From Buxus sempervirens (lineage: Eukaryota > Streptophyta > Magnoliopsida > Buxales > Buxaceae), in NCBI GenBank assembly GCA_947561395.2, contig OX387194.1, forward strand, positions 22,864,048 through 22,928,047: 64,000 nucleotides of DNA, in the 5' to 3' direction. Shown piece after piece: positions 9,878-21,347 of the stretch. The notes beneath the pieces are model-generated. The model was not told the origin of the DNA. It saw only the letters and a program-made list of their open reading frames with translations, and ran no database searches. The translations under genes were made by a program, and so were the position numbers. Each line of letters opens with the position of its first letter. The first letter of the stretch is position 1.

Positions 9878-12195
9878 TGTAAAATCCTGAATTTTTAATA
9901 ATATTAAAATTTTGGATTTTATGTTTGCTGATTTTTTTAATTGGTGGAAAGTTTCAGGAAAGAAGAAAAGGGAGTTATTTAGAAGGAATTTCAGAAAATA
10001 TATAAGAGTGTTAGTTGTTAGTTATTTGGTTGTTGAAGTGCTGGAACACTCTAGAGACTTGGAGAAAGGTGAGTTCTGGAGATTCTGAAGAGGAGCACGA
10101 GCTAGGGTTTGAAGAAAATAAAGTGAAGGTCACGATCAAATCAAGGAGAAGTCAGAATTGAGAGAGAGTTAGCGATCGGCTGCTGTGTTTGATCAGATTG
10201 GAGAATTTCTATAATTCAGAGAAGGATCAGGTGGGATATTGTTTTGATTATCTAAATTCGTAGGAATTCTATTCTATTAGAAGTTAAAGAGCATATCTGG
10301 TGAGATTTAAGTGTTTTGTTAATTGTGTTGCAATTAACTTGTTAAAGTGATCAAGTGATCATTGTTGAAATTCGGATCTAAGATTTCTGTAGAGAATTGA
10401 GATAGAATTGAAATTACAAAGGTAAGTAGCACTCCTTGATTTCAGTTTATAGCATATAAATCTATTGTTTCAATATGCTTGGAAGAACAATTGAGATTGT
10501 ATTGATCTTAATGCCGATTGAGTGAAACCTAAATTGTTTTTTGAAAACTTGAGTTAATTAATTAGAGAAACCTTGATTTAGGGTTTGAAGATGTTTTCGC
10601 ATGATTATAAGTAGTTTATAACAATTAAAATTAGGTCAGAGTTGAAGAAATTGAATATACAGTGAGTGATTAGCCACCGTCGTGAAAATTTCCAAGGACT
10701 GCTCAACTAGACCGCTTGGGTGATTTGTCAAGTGCCCCTTTTGTTTCTGAAGATTTGGAGAGATCGCTTAAGCGACCTCTCAAGTGTTCGTAATTGTTAT
10801 TTTAGATCTGAAAGTAAGTTGGTCACTCAACTAGACCGCCTGGGCAATCTATTGAGCGCCCAACTATGAAATTGATAATTTGGAAAAATTAAAATGTTTT
10901 ACCACCTAAACAAATTTTTGGGCAAACTCAAGACATGTATAATTAGTGTTTAGGTCTCTAAGTTGATTTCCAGTGGTTGATTGAATTTATCAAATTAATG
11001 GTGGAATTTGGGCACGTTCTTTTAAAACTTGTCCTAGTTTGGGAAATTAGTGAATTTATGTTCTATTTTTTGATTCTTGTTAATTTGGAATTTTCCTAAA
11101 CTGGTAAGAATTTCTTATAATGTTCAAACTTATGAAATTGCTTAGTTAATGTTTTTCCATTGTTTTGAGAATATTTAGCTTAATTTGGGGATTTTCGGGC
11201 AAATTTGGAATACTTGTTCTATTTACTTACTTGAGTTGATATAAATACTATTTTGATTATTGAAATTGACTTTAAGGGCATGAAATTGAGATCCTCCTTG
11301 ATAGAGAGGTTTTGGTCATGATTGACCTATGAGTATATGTCGTGTACATTGGTTTTCATGTTGTGATTGTTTTAAGCTAATTTGGGCAAAGCTTAATATG
11401 GATCCATAGTCTAGTTAGTAAATGAATCTTGTCAATTTTGTTTGGATTAAGTCTAGTTTTCTTAATGCGTTTCCTCCATGATGGAGAGGCCTTCCATGAG
11501 GGAGTGGCTGCAGCAACTCCGTTTCCACCATGAGGGTGAGGTCAGATGTATTTCCACCATGAGGCTGATGATATGGATATTTGAGATGTTGTAGTTGTTC
11601 TTAGATTGGATTGTTTGGATGCTAGGTCTTAACCATACAAAGTAGTCAAATTTCACGAGTCTCACTAGCATATCTTATTTGAGATTGATATTATTGTTTG
11701 GATTTGTATTTGGTTGATATTTGGATTTATGATGGATTATTCATGTTATCGTTACTGTTATATGTCTTATAACTGAATCATGATTTAGAATTAAATAAAT
11801 GTATTTGGGCATGCATGTGCTACTTGCTGGGATATTCGTATCTCATTCGGTTTTATTTTGTTTTCATATCTCAGTGAGGACGATATTAAGAGGGTAGATA
11901 TTCCTGCTGACTACCCATAGTATAGGGAGGAGAATTACTACGTGGAGTAGTATTAGTATTTTGATTATAGACTTTTGATTGAGATTGTTTTGGATATTGT
12001 GAGTAAACAGTTCATGTTGATATTGATTCATTTTGGATAATGATTAGTATTAGTTGACTTTGATATGAATGAATGAACGTTTGACCATTGTATATTCATG
12101 CTTTCCTTTACTCTGATATAGATCCTGTGGAATTAACTAACTCTACGGACTCGAGTTACGGTTGTCTTTACGTAACCCGGATCCGGGGCATTACA
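9878..12195 (+). mobile_element. Solo LTR, chromovirus type, TSD acgtg
   Basis: It starts TGTAAAATCCTG and ends GGATCCGGGGCATTACA. A perfect 5-bp duplication acgtg is at 9873-9877 and 12196-12200. No coding sequence is present, so this is a solo LTR left by recombination between LTRs. Its start and end match those of the solo LTR at 57133-61026, so the two are related families. Phrases near 10690-10860 (CGCTCAA, CCGCTTGGG) recur in the surrounding older LTR near 9130-9170. Confidence 0.92.
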
Positions 12196-14468
12196 ACGTG
12201 TGAGTTGTGTCTAGCGAGCATAGCTGTATATGGATCCATAGGCTAAGCTAGATAGTGAAAGGATATTTCCTTTGGGTTGATTACTCCAAATTTGCGCTCA
12301 CGTTTCTTTTGCTAATGAGTTCGCACCACCCTTATTTCAAATATGAGTTGTTGGTGAGGTGCCCTGTATATGTGGATTAGCGGCCATCCTCATGTTCAGA
12401 TTTCAAGGGCTGCATGCTTGCGTGGTACATGCTGATCTCCGTATTTCAGATATGAGTTGCTGGTATGTGAGTTTTGTGGGCAATAAGTCGATGTCTAGGA
12501 CTCATATTTCAAATTCCAATCGGGTATGAGGGTTGTATCACTAACTTCGCTCATAGGTCGCATGGTGGCGTAGTGAATAAAGAGTATCTGTTCAAAGACT
12601 TATCTTGCTTCACGAGTCCTGTGATGTCACATGTGGTATTTGTGTATGTTTTATCATTTGTTTTTGGAATTGTTAACATGGAACTGAATTCATTTATTGC
12701 TGCTTTGATTTATCATTATACCTCATGACTATTTTATAAAATGAACTGTTTTATTTCATACACCTTATGTACCACCCCAGAACTGGGTCTGCCCTATCAC
12801 GGCACCAACCCATTCCCGAGAGCTATTTATGGGCCCAAAAGAACCTAATAAACACAATTAACCTGAGCAATTACAAAGTAATCATTAGAGTGCATAAGAT
12901 AAAGGAGCATGGAATAACAATTTTCCATCCAAGAAAAGACACCTGTATAATAACTCCAAAAGATATGATATCTGTATGAACAAAATACAACTAAGATGCT
13001 CGCCATCTCTTTCTCATATATACAGACATATACAAAAATCAACTCCCAAGAGTATAAGTCCCAAAAATAATATTTGCATCACATTTACAATTCCCCAACA
13101 CAAAATACAATATCATGAAGAGAATCCTACTATGGGTAGTAGCAGTCCTCTGGCCTGTACTCAAGCTCACCCTCAATATCAGCCCCAATATGTGGCTCAC
13201 CAAGTGGATCTGAAAACAAATCCGGTAAAACAAAGCACGCGTGAGACTTAAAGTCCCAGTAAACAGCAAACATGTATGTAAAGAAACAGTTTATGCAGTT
13301 TTATAATCTCATGATAATATTCACAAATATAAAGTGTAAATCTCAAGTCAAAGTATCTCAATCGGGTAACAAATGAAATCAAATCAACAAATACAACAAG
13401 CATGTCTTGGTAGGACTCGTGGGTTAGCGTGTCTCTAAATTAGATTAATGACCATTGTCCATTTGCCACCTACACGACTTACAGAGAGAAGCCTAGCTAG
13501 GGACGTCTCAGCAAGCGGAGCACCCACGTATGGGCTGGCAAGTGACAACCAAACCAACAATCAAAGCCAAATAGAATACCCCATACACTGCCCGATCATA
13601 CCATATGAATCACAAGAACTCCCGCCAATACCCTACGACAGGCGGTTGCCGCAGCACCTCTGTGCCCCGAGAGGGCCTCACTAATACCCCACAGTGGAAA
13701 GCTATATGGACAAGGACATTAAAGCTAACAAGCCAACACTAACACACTAACTAGACTCACTGTGGATCCACACTAAGAACAACGTCCAATTAGATGACTC
13801 ACAATTCAAAACCAAATCATTTAAATCAGTGAGTAAAACCAATGCTTAAACCAAGGCCAAGTGGAATTCTCCATCTATCGCCAAATCACATCATAAGCCA
13901 AGTGGAATTCCCCATCCACTATCAAATCAACCGAGACCAAGTGGAATTCCCCATCCACCGTGTAAGTGTGAAAACTCACACTCCTTTTATGGTAAATGTT
14001 TGACAAATTATGTCTTCTAATAAATCTTCAAGATGTGCAGATTAAATAATGAAAATTCAGTAAATTTAGTAAAGAAGAAGAAGACGATGCTGCCACACAG
14101 CTACCACGCCGCTGGTAGCCCAATGAAATGGAAGATTTTCTAAACAGAGCATTTTATTGTAAAGGCACTTGCGAAGATCAACGCCGCTGCCATTCCGCTG
14201 GCAGTGCATAAGTGAATCAGTGCTTTGAAAGAAAGGTACGTGCACTAGCGTCGTAAGGCGACGCCGACACGCCGCTGGTAGTGCAAAGCGAGATTGAAGA
14301 TTATATGATCAGCCGTGCACATGCCGTGTTCTCTCCCGCTAGCAGCTCGCTGGCAGCGCGCCCTTAACAGATTCAACTTGTTCTGAGCGGGACTTGAGTT
14401 CGCCTCCAGCCGTCTACCCCGATCGCTCCACGACGCCACCAGCGTTCGATGCGATTTGAGTTTTATTC

Positions 14469-14477
14469 TTTAAATAG
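14469..14477 (+). promoter_or_regulatory. Likely TATA box of copia LTR
   Basis: TTTAAATAG lies mid-LTR after the palindromic U3 region and is conserved at 35066-35074 in the 3' LTR. No other TATA-like site in the LTR is as well placed. This is inference from position and motif only. Confidence 0.5.
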
Positions 14478-14700
14478 ACGTGCTGTAATTTTTTAGACGT
14501 GACTTTTTTTTTTGGATCATTTTGATTTCGGATCTTGAGGTGTTTGAGATTCGATCAAATCTTCTTTAGAGAGTCGGCGATCGAGTGAGGGGGAGATCTG
14601 AGATAGATCACCTGGAATTGAAGGTAGAGGATTCTTCTTCAATTCAGAACTTCATCTGATCGTGTGATCGCCTGGACTGGTGATCGGCTTTGATTGATGC

Positions 14701-14916
14701 ATAGGTGGATTCCTACTGCATTGGATCGTCTCAGTGGATTCTGAGGTGATTGTTGCGATCTGGATTGATCGTGTTCTGCAGCTTATGGATTCAAGCTGTG
14801 TTGTAGTTCGTGGATTCGAACTGTGGATCACTGGTGAGTGATTGTTTGCGATCTGGACTGATCGTGTTCTGCAGCTTGTGGATTCAAGCTGTGTTGCAGT
14901 TCGTGGATTCGAACTG
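14701..14916 (+). repeat. Six TGGATT-loop hairpins in copia 5' LTR
   Basis: Six inverted repeats share the loop TGGATT but use four different stems. TAGG/CCTA is at 14702-14715, CTCAG/CTGAG at 14730-14745, CAGCTT/AAGCTG at 14779-14798 and AGTTCG/CGAACT at 14804-14823. Then come CAGCTTG/CAAGCTG at 14872-14891 and CAGTTCG/CGAACTG at 14897-14916. The last four are two copies of a 95-bp direct repeat. Confidence 0.9.
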
Positions 14917-15150
14917 TGGATTGCTGTTGAGTGAGTTCAATTGTAAAGGTTAAGTGTGTACTCCTTTATAATTGTCTTTTCATTCAATAGTGGATTTTCG
15001 AAGGGTTAGTCGCCTCATATAGACTCGAGGTTTTTCCTGGATCTGGATCCAGGTTTCCTCGTATAATTCTCTGTGTATTGTTTCCGCATTGTTAAAATTC
15101 TGAATTGTTGTAGATCGTGGACCTATAGAGTAGTCCTCTACTCTTTCAAG

Positions 15151-15162
15151 TGGTATCGGAGC
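15151..15162 (+). other. Copia primer-binding site (initiator tRNA-Met type)
   Basis: TGGTATCGGAGC starts two bases after the 5' LTR. It differs at one base from TGGTATCAGAGC, the complement of the plant initiator tRNA-Met 3' end used by most copia elements. Confidence 0.9.
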
Positions 15163-15208
15163 ATATTCACTTTGAATTGCTATACAAAGTGTGATCTAGA
15201 TCTATAGC

Positions 15209-16552
15209 ATGGATTTTGGAAAAGAAGGAGGATCTGCCTCTAGACCTCCATTATTTGAAGGTAACAATTATTCTTACTGGAAAGCAAGAATGAGAGCTTA
15301 CCTGAAATCAATCGATGAGCGTGTCTGGCTCTCGGTTTGTTATGGTTATCATCCACCTGAGATCACAACAGAAGGAGGTGTTGTGATCCCTAAACCTCAT
15401 GATCAGTGGACTAAAATTGAATCTGATCAATGTGGATGGAACAACAAGGCAATGAATGCCTTATTTTGTGCTGTTAGTGTTGAGGAATTCAGGAGAATTT
15501 CCTCTTGTGAAGTCACTAAGGAAGCTTGGGACATTCTTGAGGTCACTCATGAAGGAACCTCAGCTGTCAAGCTGTCCAGACTTCAAAGACTTACTACATC
15601 TTTCGAAACTTTATATATGAAAGATGATGAGACTTTTGATGAGTTTTATGCTAAACTCTCAGATATTGTTAATTCTAGTTTTAATCTTGGAGAAAAAATC
15701 TCTACATCAAAGGTTATTAGAAAAATCTTAAGATCTTTGCCTGAACAATTCAGACCTAAAGTAACTGCCATTCAAGAGGCAAAAGATGTAGATAACATGA
15801 GAATTGAAGATCTGGTAGGATCTTTACAGACTTATGAGCTAGATCTGAATATTCCTAAAATGAGTAAAGGAATAGCTCTAAAATCTGTAAAATCTGTAAA
15901 TACTGAAGAATCAGATAATTCTGATGTTGATATGGATGAACTTGTTCTCTTAGCTAAAAAGTTTAAGAGAATGTTTAAAAAGAGACAATCCAATTCTTCA
16001 TCATCCATGGACAGATCTAATAGGAGATCTGATAAGAAAATTTCTGATCCAAGAAAGGAGAAGAAATTTTCTCAGAATGATGAAGTTCAATGTTACAAAT
16101 GTAGAGGATTTGGACATGTTGCCTCTAATTGTCCCTCAAAGGATAAAAAGAAAAAGACTAATTATCAGGTTACTTGGGATGACAGTAACACTGATAATTC
16201 TTCACAATCTGATGAGGATATTTCTGCTAATTTTACTGCTTTCAATTCTTTTTACTCATCCTCCTCTGGTAGTTCAATCTCTGGAATTGCAGGAGATAAT
16301 AAAGAGACTTTATCAGATGATGAAGAAGAACTACAAGAAGCCTATAATCAGCTCTATAAGGAATTCAATAGAGCTCAGAAGAAAGTCAAGAAACTGAGTA
16401 AAAAATTGAAGGAATCAGAAACAGAGAAAAATAAAGCTCTTGCAGAAATAGATTCAATAAACCAGAAGTTACTTGAAAGACATGCCAAAGAAAATTCTCT
16501 GGTAACTTCTTTAACTGAAAAAACTAAAAAACTAAAAGAAAAGGAAGCTTAG
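15209..16552 (+). CDS. gag: Copia Gag, ended by an internal amber codon
   Basis: Gag forms the virus-like particle that packages the element RNA. Residues about 10-230 are the copia-type gag domain, beginning near PPLFEGNNYSYW, and a CCHC RNA-binding knuckle (CYKCRGFGHVASNC) is at 295-308. Residues about 375-447 are a charged coiled coil. The frame ends at TAG (16550-16552) in the middle of the coiled coil. The same frame continues at once with ISALQGKVIE and runs on into protease, so the TAG is most simply a nonsense mutation in a single polyprotein gene, though a leaky stop cannot be excluded. The start ATG is 46 bases after the primer site and is the first in the frame. Confidence 0.9.
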   Translation: MDFGKEGGSASRPPLFEGNNYSYWKARMRAYLKSIDERVWLSVCYGYHPPEITTEGGVVIPKPHDQWTKIESDQCGWNNKAMNALFCAVSVEEFRRISSCEVTKEAWDILEVTHEGTSAVKLSRLQRLTTSFETLYMKDDETFDEFYAKLSDIVNSSFNLGEKISTSKVIRKILRSLPEQFRPKVTAIQEAKDVDNMRIEDLVGSLQTYELDLNIPKMSKGIALKSVKSVNTEESDNSDVDMDELVLLAKKFKRMFKKRQSNSSSSMDRSNRRSDKKISDPRKEKKFSQNDEVQCYKCRGFGHVASNCPSKDKKKKTNYQVTWDDSNTDNSSQSDEDISANFTAFNSFYSSSSGSSISGIAGDNKETLSDDEEELQEAYNQLYKEFNRAQKKVKKLSKKLKESETEKNKALAEIDSINQKLLERHAKENSLVTSLTEKTKKLKEKEA

Positions 16553-16573
16553 ATTTCTGCACTTCAAGGTAAA

Positions 16574-18508
16574 GTGATTGAACTTGAGAAAGTTTCAAAT
16601 TCAAGTAAATCTAATGCTTCAAATTCTTTTGCAGGAAATCATCAAATTAATGAGGAATCAATTTCAAAGGAAGTTCCTGAAAGCTCAAATTCTGCTGAAA
16701 AGAGAATGAGTGTAAGTAATCAAAACAAGGAATCTTCACAGAAAATTTCTGTTGGAGAAGTAAGACCAACAGGTAAACCTTCAACTTCTGAGAAATCTAA
16801 CTCTGTACAGTTTAGAAATACTGGCAAATCTAGAAATGTTGATTTTTCTGAACATAGGTTCATACCTGTATGCCATCACTGTAATAAAAAGGGTCATATA
16901 AGACCAAAGTGTTATGTATTACATGGTTTTCCTGAGGGATATTTTGATAATAAGAGAAAAGTAAATCAAAGTCAGTCTCTGGATTTACATAACAAATTTG
17001 ATTCCATGTTAAAATTGACTGAAACATTAAATAAGGAGGTCACAAATCTGTCAAAGAAGCTTCCCTCAAAATCTCAGGTAGTTGATGAATGTACTCCTCA
17101 GAAAACTCCTGAAAAACAGATTTGGGTTAGAAAAGATTCCCTAGTTGCTAATGTTGTTCATGTAGCTTTAAAAGCTCATGATGTCAACATGTGGTACTTG
17201 GACAGTGGTTGTTCAAGACATATGTGTGGACATAGGTCTATGTTTAGTACCTTTGAAGAATACTTTGATGGAAGTGTTACATTTGGTGATGGAAGCACTT
17301 CTCAAGTTAAAGGTAAAGGTACTGTAAATGGTCCAAATGGTGTTTGCCAATTATGTGATTCCAGATTGTTTGTCAATTTTACCAGAAAAGAATGTAAAAT
17401 CTTGGATAATTCTGGTAAAACTGTTCTTATAGGTGTAAGAACAAATGACAATTGTTATGGAATCATTGGAAACAATGAAAAATCTTTAAAATCTTCTGTA
17501 TGTGATGAAATTGATTTGTGGCATAAAAGACTGGGTCACATTAACTATAGAGATTTGTCAAAAATCTCTAAGTCTGAATTGGTTAGAGGAATTCCCAAGT
17601 TTGGGAATAATAAAAAGAAAGGAATGTGTGGTCCTTGCAATCAAGGAAAACAAATCAAAGCCACACATAAGAAAACTAACATTGTAGGAACCTCTAGACC
17701 ATTAGAACTGATTCATATAGACTTAATGGGACCTACTAAGACTGAAAGTCTTGGAGGAAAGAGGTATATATTTGTTGCTGTAGATGACTACAGTAGATAT
17801 ACCTGGGTAAATTTTTTAAGAGAAAAATCTGAATGTTTTGATTGTTTTAAACAATTGTGCTGTCAAATTCAAGTTGAAAAGAACTTGCAAATAGGGAGAA
17901 TAGTTAGAATAAGATCTGATCATGGGACAGAATTCGAAAATCAGATGTTTCCCAAATTCTGTGAAGACCAGGGAATTAAACATGAATTTTCTGCTCCTAA
18001 GACTCCACAGCAAAATGGAGTTGTGGAAAGGAAAAACAGAGTTTTGCAGGAAATGGCTAGAACCATGATGATAGCCAAGAAAGTGTCAACAAAATTCTGG
18101 GCTGAAGCTATAAATACTGCCTGTTATATAAGTAACAGAGTGTATGTCAGATCTGGATGGAAACAAACTCCCTATGAAATGTGGAAAGGAAAACAGCCAA
18201 ACCTGAAATATTTTAGAGTCTTTGGAAGTAAATGCTATATTCTAAGGGACAGAGAAAATCTAGGAAAATTTGATTCTAGAAGTGATGAAGGAATCTTTCT
18301 AGGATATTCTTCTTCTAGTAGAGCATACAGAGTTTTTAACTTGAAAAAATCTGTTGTAATGGAATCTATTAATGTGTTAATAGATGATGAAGGAACTGAC
18401 TGTGAACTTCTGCAGGTTGTAGATGAAGAGGATGAAATCAGAGATGCTTCCTCAAGCAATGAAGTGGTTCCTCTGACAAAAACTCTCAAAGATCACCCTA
18501 CTGAGTAA
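16574..18508 (+). CDS. pol: Copia protease and integrase segment of the polyprotein
   Basis: This segment is in the same frame as the gag segment. It carries a second zinc knuckle (CHHCNKKGHIRPKC, residues 100-113) and the aspartic protease site WYLDSGCSRHM with Asp210. A GAG-pre-integrase zinc region starts WHKRLGH near 316. Integrase has catalytic Asp383 (IHIDLMGP), Asp449 (RSDHGTEF) and Glu485 (VVERKN), giving the expected DD35E spacing. The true protein does not start at 16574; that ATG is only the first Met after the amber codon. A TAA at 18506-18508 ends it, and the frame resumes directly with DGVRTRHQ, a phrase typical of the integrase-RT linker. This is therefore a second nonsense mutation. 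Confidence 0.92.
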   Translation: MIELEKVSNSSKSNASNSFAGNHQINEESISKEVPESSNSAEKRMSVSNQNKESSQKISVGEVRPTGKPSTSEKSNSVQFRNTGKSRNVDFSEHRFIPVCHHCNKKGHIRPKCYVLHGFPEGYFDNKRKVNQSQSLDLHNKFDSMLKLTETLNKEVTNLSKKLPSKSQVVDECTPQKTPEKQIWVRKDSLVANVVHVALKAHDVNMWYLDSGCSRHMCGHRSMFSTFEEYFDGSVTFGDGSTSQVKGKGTVNGPNGVCQLCDSRLFVNFTRKECKILDNSGKTVLIGVRTNDNCYGIIGNNEKSLKSSVCDEIDLWHKRLGHINYRDLSKISKSELVRGIPKFGNNKKKGMCGPCNQGKQIKATHKKTNIVGTSRPLELIHIDLMGPTKTESLGGKRYIFVAVDDYSRYTWVNFLREKSECFDCFKQLCCQIQVEKNLQIGRIVRIRSDHGTEFENQMFPKFCEDQGIKHEFSAPKTPQQNGVVERKNRVLQEMARTMMIAKKVSTKFWAEAINTACYISNRVYVRSGWKQTPYEMWKGKQPNLKYFRVFGSKCYILRDRENLGKFDSRSDEGIFLGYSSSSRAYRVFNLKKSVVMESINVLIDDEGTDCELLQVVDEEDEIRDASSSNEVVPLTKTLKDHPTE

Positions 18509-20110
18509 ATTGTTGGAAATATTTCAGATGGTGTAAGAACAAGACATCAAGTACATAATGAGGTCAGATTTTCCTCTTATCTCTCTCAATTTGAGCCAAA
18601 ATCATATAAAGATGTCCTGTTGGATGAATTCTGGTTAAATGCTATGCATGAAGAACTAAACCAATTTACTAGAAATAATGTATGGGAATTGGTTGAAAGA
18701 CCCTCTGATCTGAATGTGATAGGAACCAAATGGATTTTTAAGAACAAATCTAATGAAAATGGGATAGTAACCAGAAATAAAGCTAGGCTTGTTGCTCAGG
18801 GATACACTCAAGTAGAAGGAATAGATTTTGATGAAACCTTTGCTCTTGTAGCTAGGTTAGAATCAATCAGATTACTTTTGTCTATTGCATGCTATTTGAA
18901 ATTTAAACTGTTTCAAATGGATGTTAAGAGTGCATTCTTGAATGGATATCTGAATGAAGAGGTCTATGTAGAGCAACCTAAAGGTTTTGAGGACACAAAT
19001 CATCCTAAATATGTTTATAAACTGAACAAAGCCTTATATGGACTCAAACAAGCTCCGAGAGCTTGGTATGAGAGACTCACCTCCTTTTTACTTGAATCTG
19101 GTTTTATGAAAGGAAATGTGGATAAAACTCTCTTTATTCAAAGAGAGTCCAAACACATTTTGATTGCTCAAATCTATGTTGATGACATAGTGTTTGGATC
19201 TACTTCTGAAAATCATGCTCATTCCTTTGCTGACTTAATGAAAAGTGAATTTGAGATGAGTATGATGGGTGAACTGAACTTTTTCTTAGGTCTTCAGATT
19301 TATCAATCTCAACAAGGGATTTTTTTCTCTCAAGCAAAATATGCTAGAAATCTAGTCAAAAGATTCAGTTTAACTCATGCAAAACATGCTATGACTCCTA
19401 TGAGTACTAGCTTAAAACTTGGAAAAGATGAATCTGGTAAGGATATAGACCCTACCTTGTACAGAGGGATGATTGGAAGTCTTATGTACTTAACAGCAAG
19501 TAGACCTGATATATGTTTTAGTGTTGGAGTTTGTGCAAGATATCAGGCCAATCCTAAAGAATCTCATCTAAATGCTGTAAAAAGGATTATTAAGTATGTT
19601 AATGGTACTGTTGATCTGGGAATTTGGTTTTCCAAAGAAACAAACCCATATCTGACTGGATACACTGATGCTGATTGGGCTGGGTGTATGGATGATAGGA
19701 AAAGCACCTCTAGTGGTTGCTTTTATAATCTCATAGCTTGGTTAAGCAAAAAGCAAAACTCAGTTTCTCTGAGTACTGCTAAAGCAGAGTACATTGCTGC
19801 TGGAAGCAGTTGTACTCAACTAATTTGGATGAAACAAATGCTATCTGATTATGGTTTAGATCAGGACCAAATGATTCTCTTCTGTGACAATCAGAGTGCC
19901 ATAAATATTTCCAAAAATCCTGTTCAACACTCAAGTACCAAACATATAGACATCAGGCATCACTTTATAAGAGAGTTAATTGAAGACAAAACTGTTTTGA
20001 TTGAATATATATCTACTGAAAAACAGTTGGCTGACATTTTCACTAAACCTTTAGATCAGAACAGATTTGAAACTCTTAGGAAATCCCTAGGAGTTTGCTC
20101 TCAAAACTAA
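18509..20110 (+). CDS. pol: Copia reverse transcriptase and RNase H segment
   Basis: The segment continues the frame after the TAA; the first Met is at 18620 (residues below count from it). It copies the element RNA into DNA. RT shows [11 protein letters not shown] with Asp101, [15 protein letters not shown] and the YVDD box with Asp188-Asp189. RNase H shows YTDADWAG (Asp350), [10 protein letters not shown] (Glu390) and CDNQSA (Asp423), followed by the conserved tail [13 protein letters not shown] and LADIFTKPL. All catalytic residues are present. It ends at TAA 20108-20110. Gag to here is one frame of 1633 codons interrupted only by the two stops. Confidence 0.93.
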   Translation: MVGNISDGVRTRHQVHNEVRFSSYLSQFEPKSYKDVLLDEFWLNAMHEELNQFTRNNVWELVERPSDLNVIGTKWIFKNKSNENGIVTRNKARLVAQGYTQVEGIDFDETFALVARLESIRLLLSIACYLKFKLFQMDVKSAFLNGYLNEEVYVEQPKGFEDTNHPKYVYKLNKALYGLKQAPRAWYERLTSFLLESGFMKGNVDKTLFIQRESKHILIAQIYVDDIVFGSTSENHAHSFADLMKSEFEMSMMGELNFFLGLQIYQSQQGIFFSQAKYARNLVKRFSLTHAKHAMTPMSTSLKLGKDESGKDIDPTLYRGMIGSLMYLTASRPDICFSVGVCARYQANPKESHLNAVKRIIKYVNGTVDLGIWFSKETNPYLTGYTDADWAGCMDDRKSTSSGCFYNLIAWLSKKQNSVSLSTAKAEYIAAGSSCTQLIWMKQMLSDYGLDQDQMILFCDNQSAINISKNPVQHSSTKHIDIRHHFIRELIEDKTVLIEYISTEKQLADIFTKPLDQNRFETLRKSLGVCSQN

Positions 20111-20938
20111 AAATCAGGTTATGTTTTGAGTTAATTTAGATGTAAAATAATCTACATATCTGTTCAAAATGTTCTTGTGTGTTCTTGATACTGAAATCTT
20201 TATTCAGGAAGCTTGAGTCTATGCATATTGATAAAAATGTTTTATAATCAACTATCATTTTTGTCTTAAACACTTTGGTGCATTGAAGTTTATTGTGTGT
20301 TTGAAGCTTGGATTCCATAGGCTATCACCTTTATGAAAAGAAAAGTTTTGGAAATGGCTGCCATAGAGACTAGAGTGAAAGCCACTGTAATTCTCAAAAA
20401 GAAAAAGAGAAAGAAGGTATATCCTTGGAATGAACTGTAAACTTAGGTTTTTTAGGGGTCAATGCCTTCTTCAAAAAGAAAAGAAAAAGAGATCAGAAAA
20501 GGCTGCCTATCTCTGATGTGCGAAAGCCACCAAAATGAAGTTGGGGTATGTCTATACTTTTCAAGTATGATTACACTAAAATAGCCTTTCATATGCATAA
20601 AGTGTAAAAGTCAAAAACTGTTTTTCACACACTACACAAACATTGACTAATTAATATGCATATGCGCTCAATATCTTGAAGAAAATTTATAGTATGAGCA
20701 ACCATGAAGTAATTTTGGTCATAGATATGAAATGTGTCACATCTGAATTAACCTTGATAGGTTCCTTAAGATCAGTTTTGTGAATAAGTACTTCTTGGAT
20801 TGAATAACTGTTGATTCTCTGGATGATTTTAGTTTAGTTAAAATCTTAGCTTTGTGTTTAGAAGTATGATTTTTTTTCATGAAGAATAGTTCAAACTCTT
20901 TTTATAAATTTTTGCCTTATGAGTGTATTTCTGTTTGA
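20111..20938 (+). other. Copia pol-env intergenic region with purine tracts
   Basis: This is a non-coding spacer. Two purine-rich tracts, at about 20394-20418 and 20474-20500, each followed by GCTGCC or GCTG-type phrases and CGAAAGCCAC/GAAAGCCACTG, look like repeated polypurine tracts. Sireviruses are known for multiple such tracts between genes. I see no ORF worth calling. Confidence 0.5.
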
Positions 20939-21058
20939 GTGTGCATGTGCACCTTCTACGTCGCTAGAAGCGTGTTGGTAGCCTCTTCTCTGTTTCATGC
21001 TTTGGCACCTGCTGTGGTAAGCGACGCTGGATGCTCGCTGGCAGCGAAATTTTTTTCC

Positions 21059-21067
21059 TATAAAAAG
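21059..21067 (+). promoter_or_regulatory. Candidate internal TATA box for the env-like gene
   Basis: TATAAAAAG precedes a pyrimidine-rich stretch (21078-21130) and lies about 300 bp before the likely env-like start codon. The 110 bp upstream hold GCTGG/CGCTGGCAGCG phrases resembling the U3 of this element's LTR (14100-14370). The promoter role is inferred. Confidence 0.5.
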
Positions 21068-21189
21068 GGGGAAATCTGTTTCATTTTTTACCTCTGTTTT
21101 CTTACTCTCTCTGCTTTACACCTCGCTCCTCGCATCGTGGTCTTACTCTGCCTTCGTGCTTACCCTCCGTCACCTTGTCCATTGTTCAG

Positions 21190-21347
21190 GTAAATTTTTT
21201 TTACTGTCTTCATCTTGCTTCTCCATTCTCTGCTTCCTATTTCAGTAGTCTTCTCTTGTTCTTCTTAGCTAGGGTTTGGTAGATTATTCTGCCATTAGGG
21301 CTTTATCGTGCATTGTTGTTTCTGTCTGTTTGTTCTTTCTCTTTCAG
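21190..21347 (+). other. Candidate leader intron of env-like gene
   Basis: A donor CAG/GTAAAT at 21187-21195 and a pyrimidine-rich acceptor TTTCTCTTTCAG ending at 21347 bracket 158 bp. Removing it would place the ATG at 21366, in good context (ACCATGC), as the start of the env-like protein. This is sequence inference only. Confidence 0.4.

Larger units (their letters stand above)
13961..15148 (+). mobile_element. Copia 5' LTR
   Basis: This 1188-bp LTR contains GC-rich palindromes in its first 400 bp, for example arms GCTACCA/TGGTAGC at 14100-14119 and CTGCCA/TGGCAG at 14186-14203. A TATA-like TTTAAATAG follows at 14469-14477. A duplicated block of about 95 bp with TGGATT-loop hairpins occupies 14740-14935. 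The probable transcript start is about 30 bp after 14477, which would put the hairpins in the RNA leader. Confidence 0.93.
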
